64,000 nt of DNA from Gammaproteobacteria bacterium (GTDB lineage Bacteria; Pseudomonadota; Gammaproteobacteria; Arenicellales; UBA868), in NCBI GenBank assembly GCA_022451485.1, contig JAKUQS010000005.1, positions 1 through 64,000 on the forward strand, written 5' to 3'. The notes below the pieces were generated by a model that saw only the letters and a program-made list of their open reading frames with translations, searched no databases and was not told where the DNA came from. A program made the position numbers and the translations under genes. Shown in pieces: positions 34,479 to 43,950 of the stretch. The first letter of the stretch is position 1. Each line of letters begins with the position of its first letter.

Positions 34479-35303
34479 ATGGCTGAATTTCTAGACCTTG
34501 AGAGATTGGTAAGTCGAATAGATGACGGCGCAAGCGTCGCGCTGCCGCCTGATTACTCGGGTTGTGCGATGAGCGCTGTTCGCTTGCTCATTGAACGTGG
34601 TGTGAGAAATCTTAAGATCATCACCGTTCCACAAGGGGGCTTGCAGGTCGATTGGTTAATTGGGGCGGGCTGTGTCGAGAATTTAGAGTCTGCCGCGGTG
34701 ACGCTAGGTGAGCACGGTTTAGCACCTCGATTTACTGATGCGGTGCGGACTGGTTCGATCAATATGCGTGATTCAACCTGCCCCGCGATTCATGCCGGCT
34801 TGCAGGCAGCGGAGAAGGGGCTCCCGTTTATGCCGCTCCGAGGCATCATCGGATCCGACCTTCTGCGCTATAGGCCTGACTGGAAGACTCAAAATAATCC
34901 TTTTGCCGATGACGATCCCATAGTGCTGTTACCTGCAATTCGTCCCGATGTTGCGCTTTTTCACTCACCCCTAGCTGATACAGATGGCAACGTTTGGGTG
35001 GGCATAAGGCGTGAATTAATGACCATGTCACATGCAGCTGCGACTACGCTGGTAACGGTTGAAGAAGTACAGTCAGACTCACTTCTGACCGACGAACGCA
35101 CTGCGGCAGGTGTCATTCCCAGTATGTATATCGGTGGCATTTCAGTTGCCAAGAATGGTGCTTGGCCCGTTGGCCTTTGGGGTTGTTACGGAGCTGACCA
35201 CGGAAATCTGAAAGATTATGTGAAGCGGGCGACTACCACGGAAGGTTTTAATGAGTACCTGAATGATTACGCACAAGGATCTGCCGTGACCAGCACACCG
35301 TGA
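34479..35303 (+). CDS. CoA-transferase subunit A (glutaconate / 3-oxoadipate CoA-transferase family I)
   Basis: 274 residues from ATG 34479 (a TTG at 34461 is less likely). KIITVPQGGLQVDWLIGAGC, SRVTLGEHG-like AAVTLGEHGLAPRF, LPFMPLRGIIGSDLL and DVALFHSPLADTDGNVW are typical of the alpha chain of heteromeric family I CoA-transferases. The complex moves CoA from an acyl-CoA donor to a carboxylate. Its stop overlaps the GTG start of subunit B (GTGA). It starts the operon continuing to the M24, DapA-like and GGT-like genes, so a CoA ester of their common substrate may be used. Confidence 0.85.
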   Translation: MAEFLDLERLVSRIDDGASVALPPDYSGCAMSAVRLLIERGVRNLKIITVPQGGLQVDWLIGAGCVENLESAAVTLGEHGLAPRFTDAVRTGSINMRDSTCPAIHAGLQAAEKGLPFMPLRGIIGSDLLRYRPDWKTQNNPFADDDPIVLLPAIRPDVALFHSPLADTDGNVWVGIRRELMTMSHAAATTLVTVEEVQSDSLLTDERTAAGVIPSMYIGGISVAKNGAWPVGLWGCYGADHGNLKDYVKRATTTEGFNEYLNDYAQGSAVTSTP

Positions 35304-36028
35304 GTTACCGCATCGAAGAATTACTTATTGTCACGATTGCTGATTTATTGAGGGAACGCTCGCATGTGGCTGTCGGCGCAGCGTCGCCGATCCCCGGCGC
35401 CGGTGCCTTGCTGGCGAGGGAAAGATCCCCTGCGCTTAGAGTATCGGTGTTGGGTAGCGAGCGGCATAACACCTTTACCGACGGCGGCCGAGAGCTGTTC
35501 GATTGCGCAGCTCAGGGTCGGATCGATGGGTTTTTTCTCGGCGGTGCGCAGATCGATGGTCGTGCGAATATCAATCTTGTGGGGATCGGAGACTATCCCG
35601 CCCAACCGGTTAGGTTTCCAGGATCTTTCGGTTCCGCTTACCTATATTTTCTGGTCCCCAATGTGATTCTCTTCAGCTTGGCGCACAGCCAACGTAATCT
35701 GGTATCAAAGGTTGATTTTGTCAGTGCACCAGGGACCAGCGGGGAAAATATCTTTCGTCCCGGGGGACCACGATTTCTGTTAACAAGTCGATGTCTGTTC
35801 GACTTTGATCAATCGGTGCCCGGATTTCGGTTACGAAGCGTACACCCGGGAGAGACTATTGAAACCGTTACCGACAACACAGGGTTTGAGTTTGATGTGA
35901 CTGAGGAGGTTGCTGTAACTAGGATTCCTAGTGTCGAAGAACTTGAATTGATTCGAGGTCCGATTGGTTCTGCGATTGGTGAAACCTATCCGGCCTTTGC
36001 GCGCACTGTATTGGGAATTGGTTGTTAG
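35300..36028 (+). CDS. CoA-transferase subunit B
   Basis: 242 residues, starting at GTG 35300 inside the stop of subunit A. VAVGAASPIPGAGALLARE and RIDGFFLGGAQIDGRANINL are family landmarks of the beta chain. Glu54 in VLGSERHNTF is the candidate for the glutamate that forms the CoA thioester; its number equals that of the catalytic beta-Glu54 of glutaconate CoA-transferase, though I cannot align the two here. The next gene begins 116 bases later, a gap with no convincing promoter. Confidence 0.82.
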   Translation: MSYRIEELLIVTIADLLRERSHVAVGAASPIPGAGALLARERSPALRVSVLGSERHNTFTDGGRELFDCAAQGRIDGFFLGGAQIDGRANINLVGIGDYPAQPVRFPGSFGSAYLYFLVPNVILFSLAHSQRNLVSKVDFVSAPGTSGENIFRPGGPRFLLTSRCLFDFDQSVPGFRLRSVHPGETIETVTDNTGFEFDVTEEVAVTRIPSVEELELIRGPIGSAIGETYPAFARTVLGIGC

Positions 36029-36144
36029 ACTTGACTCTAATAGTTTGGCACAACATGTAACCGGAGTATCTGCTAGATTTTATTTGCTTCGTATGAATCG
36101 AGAGAGTGCCCCGATGGTTCGGTTTCTATTTCCAGGAGAAACGT

Positions 36145-37434
36145 ATGTCCGTAACACAAGCTGAAGGACCAAGATTTCCTCGTCAGCAATTGCCTGAGAA
36201 ATTTTGCAATCTCGAGCGTCTGGTCGACGGAATGTCGCGTCGCAAACTTGATGGTATCGTGGTTTCGACGCCCTATAACGTCTTCTACTTATCGGGTTTC
36301 AGCGGCATTGCCCACAAATCAGATGAACCGCGTCCTTATGCTGTGGTGATTTCAAGGCATGCGCCGGATAACCCGGTGCTGTTGCTGGCTGATTACTATG
36401 TGAGTTCGTTGATGAGCCAACCCACTTGGATCACTGATGTAAGATCATTTCGGGCAGTTATGCTGCCCTTGGATATTCCCCCCGCTAAAAATGACATCGA
36501 TCGATTTATCTCTGCTGGATCTGGAGCGAACGGCTGGGTGCAAAACGTTCGAAACAATTTCTCCAATTCAATATCAGCAGCATGTCGGGGAGCGCTTGCT
36601 GATCTTGGGTTATCGCAGGGTAGAGTGGCATTTGACGATATGCGTTTCGGTTTTCAGTTAGGCATGGATGACGTTGAAGTGGTGGATGGTTATGACCCGA
36701 TGATGTACGCACGTGCGGTGAAGACCGAGCATGAGATAACTATGCTGAAACGATCAACAGCACTGAACCAGGCTGCGATCGAGCAATCGATTGCGAGCTG
36801 GCAGCGTGGCATGACATGGCGGGAATTCAACCACGTGTATCATTGCGCTGCCGTGAACCTAGGTGGTTTTGTGCGTGATCCCGGTGCGATGATCTGGGGG
36901 CACCCGCAGGGGGTAGATTCCACCGTAATGCTGCAGAGCGGGCTGGAAGATTTCGAAGTGCGGCAGGGGTTGCATGTCATGTTTGATTGTCACGGGACAC
37001 TTGATCTTTACTGTTGGGATGGCGGCAAAACCTGGGTTGTCGATGGTGAACTTGTGGGCACGGCTCGAACCAATGCTTCGGCGACATCTGAGGCAGCTGC
37101 GGTTGTCATGGCGGCGATGCGTCCAGGTACGCGTGTGAGCGAACTACAGGCACTTGGTCGTTCTGTCTATCGCAAGGCTGGTGTTAGTGCTGCAGATTCT
37201 GTTTTGATATTTTTTCATGGGCTGGGACTCAGTCACATGGATTTGGAACAGGTAACAGCTGATGGAGCACCAAATGCTGATTGGTGCCTTGAGGCTGGCA
37301 TGGTAGTCCCATTGCATATTCTCTATCCAGGTCCAGAAACTGAACGTGTCTGGGTAGAAGAGGTGGTGCAGGTAACGGCGGATGGCGGTGTACCGTTCTT
37401 TAGCTGGGGGTTTGATCCGATTACGAGTACTTAA
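36145..37434 (+). CDS. M24 (creatinase / Xaa-Pro aminopeptidase) family protein with an altered metal ligand
   Basis: 429 residues from ATG 36145, which has AGGAG nearby; the in-frame ATG at 36106 is less likely. The N-terminal creatinase domain (VVSTPYNVFYLSGFSG) precedes the pita-bread domain. Two metal Asp residues, 11 apart, lie in FDCHGTLDLYCWD, the His in FFHGLGLSH, and the last Glu in VWVEEVVQVT. The remaining Glu of aminopeptidases (GMV-x3-E) is His here (GMVVPLHIL). It may be a peptidase with a changed site or a non-peptidase such as creatinase, which has lost metal binding. It sits between CoA-transferase and DapA-like genes, so a C-N hydrolysis role in small-molecule breakdown is possible. 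Confidence 0.82.
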   Translation: MSVTQAEGPRFPRQQLPEKFCNLERLVDGMSRRKLDGIVVSTPYNVFYLSGFSGIAHKSDEPRPYAVVISRHAPDNPVLLLADYYVSSLMSQPTWITDVRSFRAVMLPLDIPPAKNDIDRFISAGSGANGWVQNVRNNFSNSISAACRGALADLGLSQGRVAFDDMRFGFQLGMDDVEVVDGYDPMMYARAVKTEHEITMLKRSTALNQAAIEQSIASWQRGMTWREFNHVYHCAAVNLGGFVRDPGAMIWGHPQGVDSTVMLQSGLEDFEVRQGLHVMFDCHGTLDLYCWDGGKTWVVDGELVGTARTNASATSEAAAVVMAAMRPGTRVSELQALGRSVYRKAGVSAADSVLIFFHGLGLSHMDLEQVTADGAPNADWCLEAGMVVPLHILYPGPETERVWVEEVVQVTADGGVPFFSWGFDPITST

Positions 37435-37463
37435 ACAAATTTGGATTGCCAAAAGGACTTCTA

Positions 37464-38393
37464 ATGACTACATCTGCGGCAGGACGTTACTCGGGTGTAT
37501 TTCCTATTGCGCCAACACCATTCAAGGAGAACGGTGACCTGGACGTGGAAGGACAACGCAGGGTATTGGACTGCATGGTCGACCAGGGTGTTGATGGCAT
37601 CTGTATCTTAGCCAACTACTCAGAACAATTCTTATTGTCTGATGAGGAACGAGACCAATTGCTCGAAATTTGTCTTGGGCATGTAGCGGGCCGCGTTCCT
37701 GTCATCGTGACTTGTAGTCATTTCAGCACTCATGTCGCTATCGCCCGCGCGCGACGAGCGGCTGGGGAAGGCGCCGCGATGTTGATGATGATGCCGCCTT
37801 ATCATGGGGCCGCGCTACGCGCTGACGAAGAGGGAATGTTTGGACATTTTTCTGCGGTGGCTGGAGCCATTGATATTCCTATCATGGTGCAGGATGCACC
37901 TTTGAGCGGAGTCACGCTGACGGTGTCGTTTTTGGTTCGATTGGCGCAAGAGCTACCGCAGGTGCGTTATTTCAAAATAGAGACGCCGGCGGCTGCTGAC
38001 AAACTGCGGGCGTTAATTTCGGTAGGCGAAAATGTTGTTGAAGGCCCGTTCGATGGCGAAGAAGCAATTACCTTGATGGCAGATCTAGAGGCCGGTGCAA
38101 CGGGTACGATGCCAAGCGCAATGTTGCCCGACTTGATCAAACCGGTGCTTAAGGATTTTTTTGATGGACGTCGTGATCAAGCCCGTGCGAGGTACGCACG
38201 CATCTTGCCTTTAATTAATTATGAAAACCGTCAGTGTGGGTTACGTGCGACAAAAACCATTATGCAGGAAGGTGGTGTCATTGCCAGTGATACCGTGCGC
38301 CATCCTTTGACTGTATTGCCTCCGGTAACTCGCGAAGGCCTTCTGGAGCTCGCCCGTGAATTAGACCCAGTGGCACTGCGTTGGGGTCGGTAG
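37464..38393 (+). CDS. Dihydrodipicolinate synthase/N-acetylneuraminate lyase superfamily protein
   Basis: 309 residues from ATG 37464 with AAGGA upstream. It is a Schiff-base TIM barrel: the lysine lies in RYFKIETPAAADKL, and VEGPFDGEEAITLMADLEAG follows. The usual YN-x-P, whose Tyr relays protons in DapA, reads VQDAPLSG here, as in a subfamily of uncharacterised aldolases, so lysine biosynthesis is unlikely. It may carry out aldol cleavage or dehydration of a 2-oxo acid. It lies 29 bases after the M24 gene and 48 before the GGT-like gene on the same strand. Confidence 0.87.
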   Translation: MTTSAAGRYSGVFPIAPTPFKENGDLDVEGQRRVLDCMVDQGVDGICILANYSEQFLLSDEERDQLLEICLGHVAGRVPVIVTCSHFSTHVAIARARRAAGEGAAMLMMMPPYHGAALRADEEGMFGHFSAVAGAIDIPIMVQDAPLSGVTLTVSFLVRLAQELPQVRYFKIETPAAADKLRALISVGENVVEGPFDGEEAITLMADLEAGATGTMPSAMLPDLIKPVLKDFFDGRRDQARARYARILPLINYENRQCGLRATKTIMQEGGVIASDTVRHPLTVLPPVTREGLLELARELDPVALRWGR

Positions 38394-38441
38394 CCTGAAC
38401 CGCATCATGCGAATCACCAATGTCTCGAGGTTGATATTGCC

Positions 38442-40049
38442 ATGACGCATGGCATGGTTGTCGCTCCTCAGCCTGAGGCGGTGGAAGCGGGAGCGATAAT
38501 TCTTAAGGAAGGTGGAAATGCGGTTGATGCGGGGATCGCCTGTGCTCTGGTTCAGGGGGTCGTTGATCCCCAAATGACGGGCATCGCGGGTTTTGGCAGT
38601 CTGCAAGCCTATCTTCCTGACAGAGCCATACACGAATGTATTGATTTTCACGGTAAATCGCCGGCTGCGACCCGTGACGATATGTGGGCTGACCTCATTG
38701 AAGGAGAGACACGGGATGGTTTTGGCTTCATCCTGAAAGGGCGGGTGAATGATGTCGGTTATCAATCCATTACTGTGCCGGGCAGCCTTAAGGCTTATTC
38801 GGAAGCGCAAAAAGCGTGGGGTCGCTTGTCTTGGGAGGATGTAATGCAGCCAGCGATTGCCGAGGCAAAGGTCGGAGCCATCGTTCGCCCCCATGTTTAC
38901 AATTGGTGGACAACTGACGACGCATCGGGTCGAGTGCTTTCGGCAGAACGCTTGAGACTGACGGCATCAGGGCGCCGAATCTATTTCAATAAAGATGGTT
39001 CACTGAAGCGTGTTGGTGAACGATTGAATAATCCGGAAATGGTCGATACCTTGCGGCACATTGCTGCGCGCGGAGCGGAAGATTTCTACACGGGTGAATT
39101 GGGGGGCCATATTGCAAGTGACATGATGGCCAATGGGGCGTTGCTGTCGGCAAAGGATCTCTCGGATTACCAAACCTGTCACTGCACACCGCTTAGTGGA
39201 AACTATCGGAAGCTAGGAATCTCTACCAATCATCCACCGGGTGGCGGCATTATGCTAATCCAAATGCTGAACATACTGGAGAATTTTGATCTAAGTGATG
39301 TAGGGCACAATTCCGTCGAATATATTCGCATCGTCAGTGAGGCGATGAAACGGGCCACGATTGACAAGGACACTCACGTGGGTGATCCGGCGTTCGTCGA
39401 TATACCCTTAGAGCGCTTAACGTCGAAGCCTTATGCAGCCACGTTGGCCGCGCTGATACGCGATGGACAACAGGCCCGCGTTGAGCGATTGCCCCGTGTT
39501 CCTGAATCTAAGGACACGACCCACGTGTCGGTTATTGATCAGGAGGGTAATGCTTTTTCGATGACCCATTCACTCGGTATGCCATCAGGTGTGATTACCG
39601 ATGGATTGGGATTTATGTACAACGGTTGTATGGGCGTTTTCGATCCACGGCCGGGTCGGGCAGGGAGCCTCGCTCCGGGCAAAAGTCGTTTCTCATCCCT
39701 TTGTCCGACGATCGTCTTTCAAAACGATGAGCCATTTATTGTGATCGGGGCGCCAGGGGGTACGCAGATTGCGATGGGAGTCCTACAGGTGCTGCTCAAT
39801 TTGATTGATTTTGATATGTCGATGTCTGATGCAGTGATTGCGCCGCGTTTCTCTGGAACCAGTACGCCAATTGATGTCAGTAATCGTATTCCCCGTTTTG
39901 TGACGCGAGAGCTTGAGGCGATGAATTACGAGGTCATCCGTTGGGCGCAGTCATATGCGTTTGGTTGGGTCCACGGCATACGTATCGATGACGGCATCTG
40001 GAGCGGTGGTGCTGACCCAGCAACCGATGGGATGGCCTTGGCCGTGTAG
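38442..40049 (+). CDS. Gamma-glutamyltransferase superfamily (Ntn) amidohydrolase lacking the glutamyl-binding Arg
   Basis: 535 residues, the usual length without an export signal. THGMVVAPQPEAVEAG and GGNAVDAGIACAL open the family domain. KDTTHVSVIDQEGNAFS places the autocatalytic nucleophile at Thr359, so self-cleavage into two chains is expected. The Arg of E. coli GGT that holds the gamma-glutamyl carboxylate (REKAP context) is replaced (DFHGKSPAAT), and GSPGG reads GAPGG. It is therefore likely an intracellular amidohydrolase for another amide, like oxamate amidohydrolase, rather than a glutathione enzyme. Last gene of the CoA-transferase operon. Confidence 0.83.
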   Translation: MTHGMVVAPQPEAVEAGAIILKEGGNAVDAGIACALVQGVVDPQMTGIAGFGSLQAYLPDRAIHECIDFHGKSPAATRDDMWADLIEGETRDGFGFILKGRVNDVGYQSITVPGSLKAYSEAQKAWGRLSWEDVMQPAIAEAKVGAIVRPHVYNWWTTDDASGRVLSAERLRLTASGRRIYFNKDGSLKRVGERLNNPEMVDTLRHIAARGAEDFYTGELGGHIASDMMANGALLSAKDLSDYQTCHCTPLSGNYRKLGISTNHPPGGGIMLIQMLNILENFDLSDVGHNSVEYIRIVSEAMKRATIDKDTHVGDPAFVDIPLERLTSKPYAATLAALIRDGQQARVERLPRVPESKDTTHVSVIDQEGNAFSMTHSLGMPSGVITDGLGFMYNGCMGVFDPRPGRAGSLAPGKSRFSSLCPTIVFQNDEPFIVIGAPGGTQIAMGVLQVLLNLIDFDMSMSDAVIAPRFSGTSTPIDVSNRIPRFVTRELEAMNYEVIRWAQSYAFGWVHGIRIDDGIWSGGADPATDGMALAV

Positions 40050-40067
40050 CTCCATAAATAAAAACCC

Positions 40068-42272
40068 TTAGTCGATCAAGAAGCGGTGAAAGACGTTATC
40101 AAGTAGCGTTGAGATATTGTTTCGAAAATCGTTAGTTGGCAGGCTGCCGCAGAATGTAATGGAACCGGTGGAGAAGATTGCACCACCCGTCTCCGTTTCG
40201 ATATAAGCGAGATCTGCCCTGATGAGTTGTTCTTTGGGTGCGCCGGGCCAGTTCGTAATATGCGTCAGGTGTTCTTCAGGGACCAATACAAACGAATCAT
40301 CGTGATTTTCTGATGAGGCTAGGATCGCAGTGTTCTCCGGAGAACCGAGGCGATAGTCAACGCGATCGAGTTCAAAACCGGCAGCACCGTTTCCACAGAG
40401 TCCGAAATCTCCCAAGGTCTCGTCTTCGATACCATCGAACATCCATGAGTACTTCTGGTCGTAGCTTTCGGGAGTGCGGCGATAATAAGAGCCAGAGAAG
40501 GTGCCCTGCGCGGAAAATCCAACCCCAGCAAGACGTTGAGGGGGACGGCCGTTTCGTCGCCAGAGGCCACCATACGTGCCATCCATCGCGCTGTAATACT
40601 CTCCCGGTTCCGCGGCCCAGGCTCGAATACCGCCCTCCGCCCGCCGAATCTCGACCAGTCCTTTATTTTCAGGGTGTAGCGATACTCGCCAGTAAAATCC
40701 GTTTCCACCGAGATAGGCTAGGTTTCCGCCCTGGTCGCGATAGGCTTCCAGCGCATCTAGACTCTCCAGTGTGTGGTATTCGGGGTGCGATCCGGTGGTG
40801 ACGGCGGCATAGGGTGCAAGCACTTCCACCCCTTCTTCATGCAAGAGTTCATCGGTAATGACATCGTAGTCATGGCCTTTGGCCTCTAGCCATGCGGTGA
40901 GATGGCTGTCAGCTTGATAGTGACGTAGCCCAGAGCACTGGCTGGCGCCAAAGGTCAAATAGCCTGGTCTCAGGTTGAACAAGGGCCGGAGGTAACTTGC
41001 ATGACAAATACCGCTACCATCGCTATGGAAGTTATAGGTTGAAAGACCGTAATCACGAAATTCAGCGGGATTCCATGGATACGCATTCCAGTTTGCTATT
41101 TTTTCCTGCCAGGTCGTGTTGTAGTCGGGCCGCGCGTGGTTTCCATACACGGTCCAGGTAAAGGTCGAAATCAGCACGCATAAACGGGCCGATTGCTGTC
41201 CTCGTGGCGGACAGATAACAAGGGGTACGGTGTCTGTATAGTCGCCGTGGGTGAGACGGATTCCATACACACCAGACTTCAGGTTATCGGGAATCTCAAA
41301 AGAAAAATCTGTTTCCCAATTGAAATCATAGATATCGTCATCGTGAAAGTGAATAGCACCATACTGCGAGGGAGCATGGCGCCAGCACATCTCAGAGCCG
41401 TCCCAGTTCCATCCCGTCATTGCCCGAGCAGGGTAATTGATCAGTGAGCCGTTGAGCGAGTGAGGGCCAATATCGTGAATCTGTGTGGTGTTCACCCCGA
41501 TTCCGAAATCCCAACGCGCAAATAGGTACTTCTCCAACTTGTTGTTCTCGTCAAGTATGGCGGTGTGATCGACATAGCGGTCGTAGATGGTGGGTGAGTC
41601 GATTTTCCCATTGAAATGAAACGATCGACCCTCGGCGCGGGCTGCCGCTATTAGGATTTCGCCAGGTTTCGATCTTTTCCCCGTGACTCTTCCTGTCAGT
41701 GTCGTTATGTTGTTTTCCCCCCGACCTTCGCTATGACTGCCGACTATGAGTTGACCGTTTTCTTCGTCGATATTGACCCACAGGTGACACCATTTTCGTT
41801 CGCGTAGGGGTGCCAGTAGCGTCGCCTGGGCTGTTGATCCATCGTCCATGACAACTCGGCAGAACCCATGACCGGTATCGTCGATTCCTAGTACGAACCA
41901 CGGCTGAGGCACATTCTGTGCCGAAAAAGAGATAACGGCTTGTTCTGAGTGTCCAGGTCTGGTCGGCCAGATCATTGCGCTGACTGTCATCGATGCCGGT
42001 AGCGGGACGCCTTTTTTCAGGGAGACAGCGGCACATGATCCTGGAGTAAAAATTTGCACACGTGCTGGATAATCTCCGTCTAAAGCAGCAGGTACGGGTT
42101 CTTCGATAATGCCTGGACCCGAAGGATTTGGATCGGCAGAGATAATTCGGACTAGACTCGCATTAAAGGTGTCAGGGAGTGTGCAGCTAACTTTGACGCC
42201 AACGGTTTCACCGGGTCGGACCGACAAACGGTCGGCATATCCAAGTAAGGGGGGTATCGTTTCCGCTGTCAT
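40068..42272 (-). CDS. N,N-dimethylformamidase large-subunit-like protein
   Basis: 734 residues from ATG 42272 (a TTG four codons upstream is possible). The N-terminal part, roughly 1-320, is beta-rich and includes a lectin/LamG-like region (WFVLGIDDTGHGFCRVVMDD, IGPHSLNGSLINYP). The C-terminal half has FNLRPGYLTFGASQCSGLRH, VITDELLHEEGVEVL, TTGSHPEYHTLESLDAL and LAYLGGNGFYWRVSLH, as in DmfA2, where Tyr and Glu residues hold a mononuclear iron that hydrolyses dimethylformamide. The HPEY Glu and nearby Tyr residues are candidates. No gene for the small subunit DmfA1 is adjacent. Last of a - operon; the amide substrate is unproven. Confidence 0.83.
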   Translation of the reverse strand: MTAETIPPLLGYADRLSVRPGETVGVKVSCTLPDTFNASLVRIISADPNPSGPGIIEEPVPAALDGDYPARVQIFTPGSCAAVSLKKGVPLPASMTVSAMIWPTRPGHSEQAVISFSAQNVPQPWFVLGIDDTGHGFCRVVMDDGSTAQATLLAPLRERKWCHLWVNIDEENGQLIVGSHSEGRGENNITTLTGRVTGKRSKPGEILIAAARAEGRSFHFNGKIDSPTIYDRYVDHTAILDENNKLEKYLFARWDFGIGVNTTQIHDIGPHSLNGSLINYPARAMTGWNWDGSEMCWRHAPSQYGAIHFHDDDIYDFNWETDFSFEIPDNLKSGVYGIRLTHGDYTDTVPLVICPPRGQQSARLCVLISTFTWTVYGNHARPDYNTTWQEKIANWNAYPWNPAEFRDYGLSTYNFHSDGSGICHASYLRPLFNLRPGYLTFGASQCSGLRHYQADSHLTAWLEAKGHDYDVITDELLHEEGVEVLAPYAAVTTGSHPEYHTLESLDALEAYRDQGGNLAYLGGNGFYWRVSLHPENKGLVEIRRAEGGIRAWAAEPGEYYSAMDGTYGGLWRRNGRPPQRLAGVGFSAQGTFSGSYYRRTPESYDQKYSWMFDGIEDETLGDFGLCGNGAAGFELDRVDYRLGSPENTAILASSENHDDSFVLVPEEHLTHITNWPGAPKEQLIRADLAYIETETGGAIFSTGSITFCGSLPTNDFRNNISTLLDNVFHRFLID

Positions 42273-42312
42273 GGTTGTATCCAATATGTTGTTTTACTGC
42301 TACCTGTTCAGT

Positions 42313-43932
42313 TTATGTGCAGTCAGATCGATTGCGGTTGCGTAACAAGTTACGTTGAATTTTCCCGCTGATTGTTTTTGGCAGCCCCTCAACGAATTCA
42401 ATTTGTCGAGGGTATTTATATGGCGCGGTAGTTGTCTTAGTGTGTTCTTGGAGTTGCGTAATTAGTGCGGGACTAGCGAGGCCAGGGTCGTTCAATATGA
42501 CAAATGCCTTGACAATTTCACCGCGCTCTTCATCGGGTATTCCAACAACAGCGCTTTCCTGAACTGCCGGATGCTCAATCAGCGCATTTTCCACCTCCTG
42601 TGGCCCAATTCGATAGCCCGATGAGCTGATAATGTCATCGGTTCGCCCACGGTAATAGTAGTATCCGTCGGTATCCTGAATCACATTGTCACCCGTTTTG
42701 AACCAGGTCTTATCGTTTCTGACACAGAACGCGGCGTTGGTTTTTTCGGGATCGTTCCAGTAGTAAAGCATGGTTTGTGTATTGGGCAGGCCTATTAAAA
42801 GTTCGCCCTCCTGCCCTGGTCGCGCCAATTTGTTTGAGTGAAGCAGAACACTTGTTTCAACTCCTGGTAAGGCTCGCCCCATCGAACCAGGTTTCACTGG
42901 CATACCGGGATAGTTGAGAACCGTCATCAGTGTTTCCGTTTGGCCATAACCGTCTAGTAACGGAACGCCGGTCAGCTTTTCCCACTGATCAAGTATTTCA
43001 GGATTCACCGATTCACCGGCGGAGACCGTTAGTCGAAGCGAAGACAGATCAAATGCATCGACAGGTTCTCGGACCAGACGCCGCAGTTCTGTGGCAGCGG
43101 CACAAAAGACAGTCACTTTGTATTTTTCGATCAGTTCGAAGCGACGTTTGGTTTCAAACGGTCCGTCATAGAAAAATACGGTACTCCCCTTGCTCCATGG
43201 TCCGAAGAGGATGCTGGTGCCTGCCTTTGACCATCCCGTGTCTGCTGTGCACCACATCACATCTTGTTCCGTTAAGGCTAGCCAATAGTGTGCAGAATAA
43301 CGCCAGGTAAATAGGCTCTGCGCCGGGTGACAGACTCCTTTGGGTTGTCCTGTCGAGCCGGAGGTGTAATACATGATGGCCGGATCTAACCGGCTCATCG
43401 AGCAACTGTTAAATGTTTCGGGAAAGTGATCGACGATGGAGAAGTGATCCCATGATACATCCGCGTTTCCAATAGCGAGTCGGGCACTGAATTGATGATC
43501 ACACTCTGCGAACTTGTCTATTTCCGAAGATAGTGTGACAGCCCCAACTGCACCGGAATGCTCTATACGGTAGTGCACATCTTTTGCTGAAAGGATAGTA
43601 ATACACGGAATGGGGATGGCTCCCACTTTGAGACAGGCAATTAGGCAAATCTGCCATTCCGGGATTCGCGGTAGCATCACGATAACTCGGTCGCCTTTAT
43701 GAATTGATTTTGATGTCAAGTAATTGGCAACTCGGTTTGAAGCTCTGGAGATATCGGCGTAGGAAAAAGTATGTTCGTTACCTTCTTTGTCGCACCAGAC
43801 AAGCGCAATATTTTTTTCGTCGCGAGCAAATTGGTCGACGATATCCGCTCCAAAATTGAAATACTCCGGCACCGCCAGATTGTGCGCATCGTATGTCGCA
43901 GCGTAGTCCACCATATGATGAGGGTGACTCAC
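42313..43932 (-). CDS. AMP-forming acyl-CoA synthetase, medium-chain/benzoate-type
   Basis: 539 residues. GTG at 43932 is preceded by AAGGA and is preferred to ATG 43914. The ANL motifs are IMYYTSGSTGQPKGVCH, DGYGQTETLMTVL, TGDNVIQDTDGYYYYRGRTD, SSSGYRIGPQEVENAL and TISGKIQRNLLRN with the catalytic Lys. The start DYAATYDAHNLAVPEYFNF is of the medium-chain (AcsM/benzoate-CoA ligase) type. It activates a carboxylic acid to its CoA ester; with the neighbouring decarboxylase and formamidase genes, an acid released from an amide or oxo acid is a reasonable guess. 28 bases before the formamidase-like gene. Confidence 0.9.
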   Translation of the reverse strand: MSHPHHMVDYAATYDAHNLAVPEYFNFGADIVDQFARDEKNIALVWCDKEGNEHTFSYADISRASNRVANYLTSKSIHKGDRVIVMLPRIPEWQICLIACLKVGAIPIPCITILSAKDVHYRIEHSGAVGAVTLSSEIDKFAECDHQFSARLAIGNADVSWDHFSIVDHFPETFNSCSMSRLDPAIMYYTSGSTGQPKGVCHPAQSLFTWRYSAHYWLALTEQDVMWCTADTGWSKAGTSILFGPWSKGSTVFFYDGPFETKRRFELIEKYKVTVFCAAATELRRLVREPVDAFDLSSLRLTVSAGESVNPEILDQWEKLTGVPLLDGYGQTETLMTVLNYPGMPVKPGSMGRALPGVETSVLLHSNKLARPGQEGELLIGLPNTQTMLYYWNDPEKTNAAFCVRNDKTWFKTGDNVIQDTDGYYYYRGRTDDIISSSGYRIGPQEVENALIEHPAVQESAVVGIPDEERGEIVKAFVILNDPGLASPALITQLQEHTKTTTAPYKYPRQIEFVEGLPKTISGKIQRNLLRNRNRSDCT

Positions 43933-43950
43933 AAAGTTTTCCTTAGCATT

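Noticed and set aside
36145-37434. DMSP lyase DddP identity for the M24 protein
   Set aside because: Same superfamily, but the sequence around the metal site (FDCHG, PLHIL) does not match what I recall of DddP and no DMSP genes are nearby.
37464-38393. dapA (lysine biosynthesis)
   Set aside because: The YN-x-P motif is QDAP and the context is catabolic, so the DapA name would mislead.
40313-40801. 162-residue + strand frame in the formamidase-like gene, considered as the missing small subunit
   Set aside because: It is antisense to conserved coding sequence, Arg-rich and low in hydrophobic residues, and unlike DmfA1.
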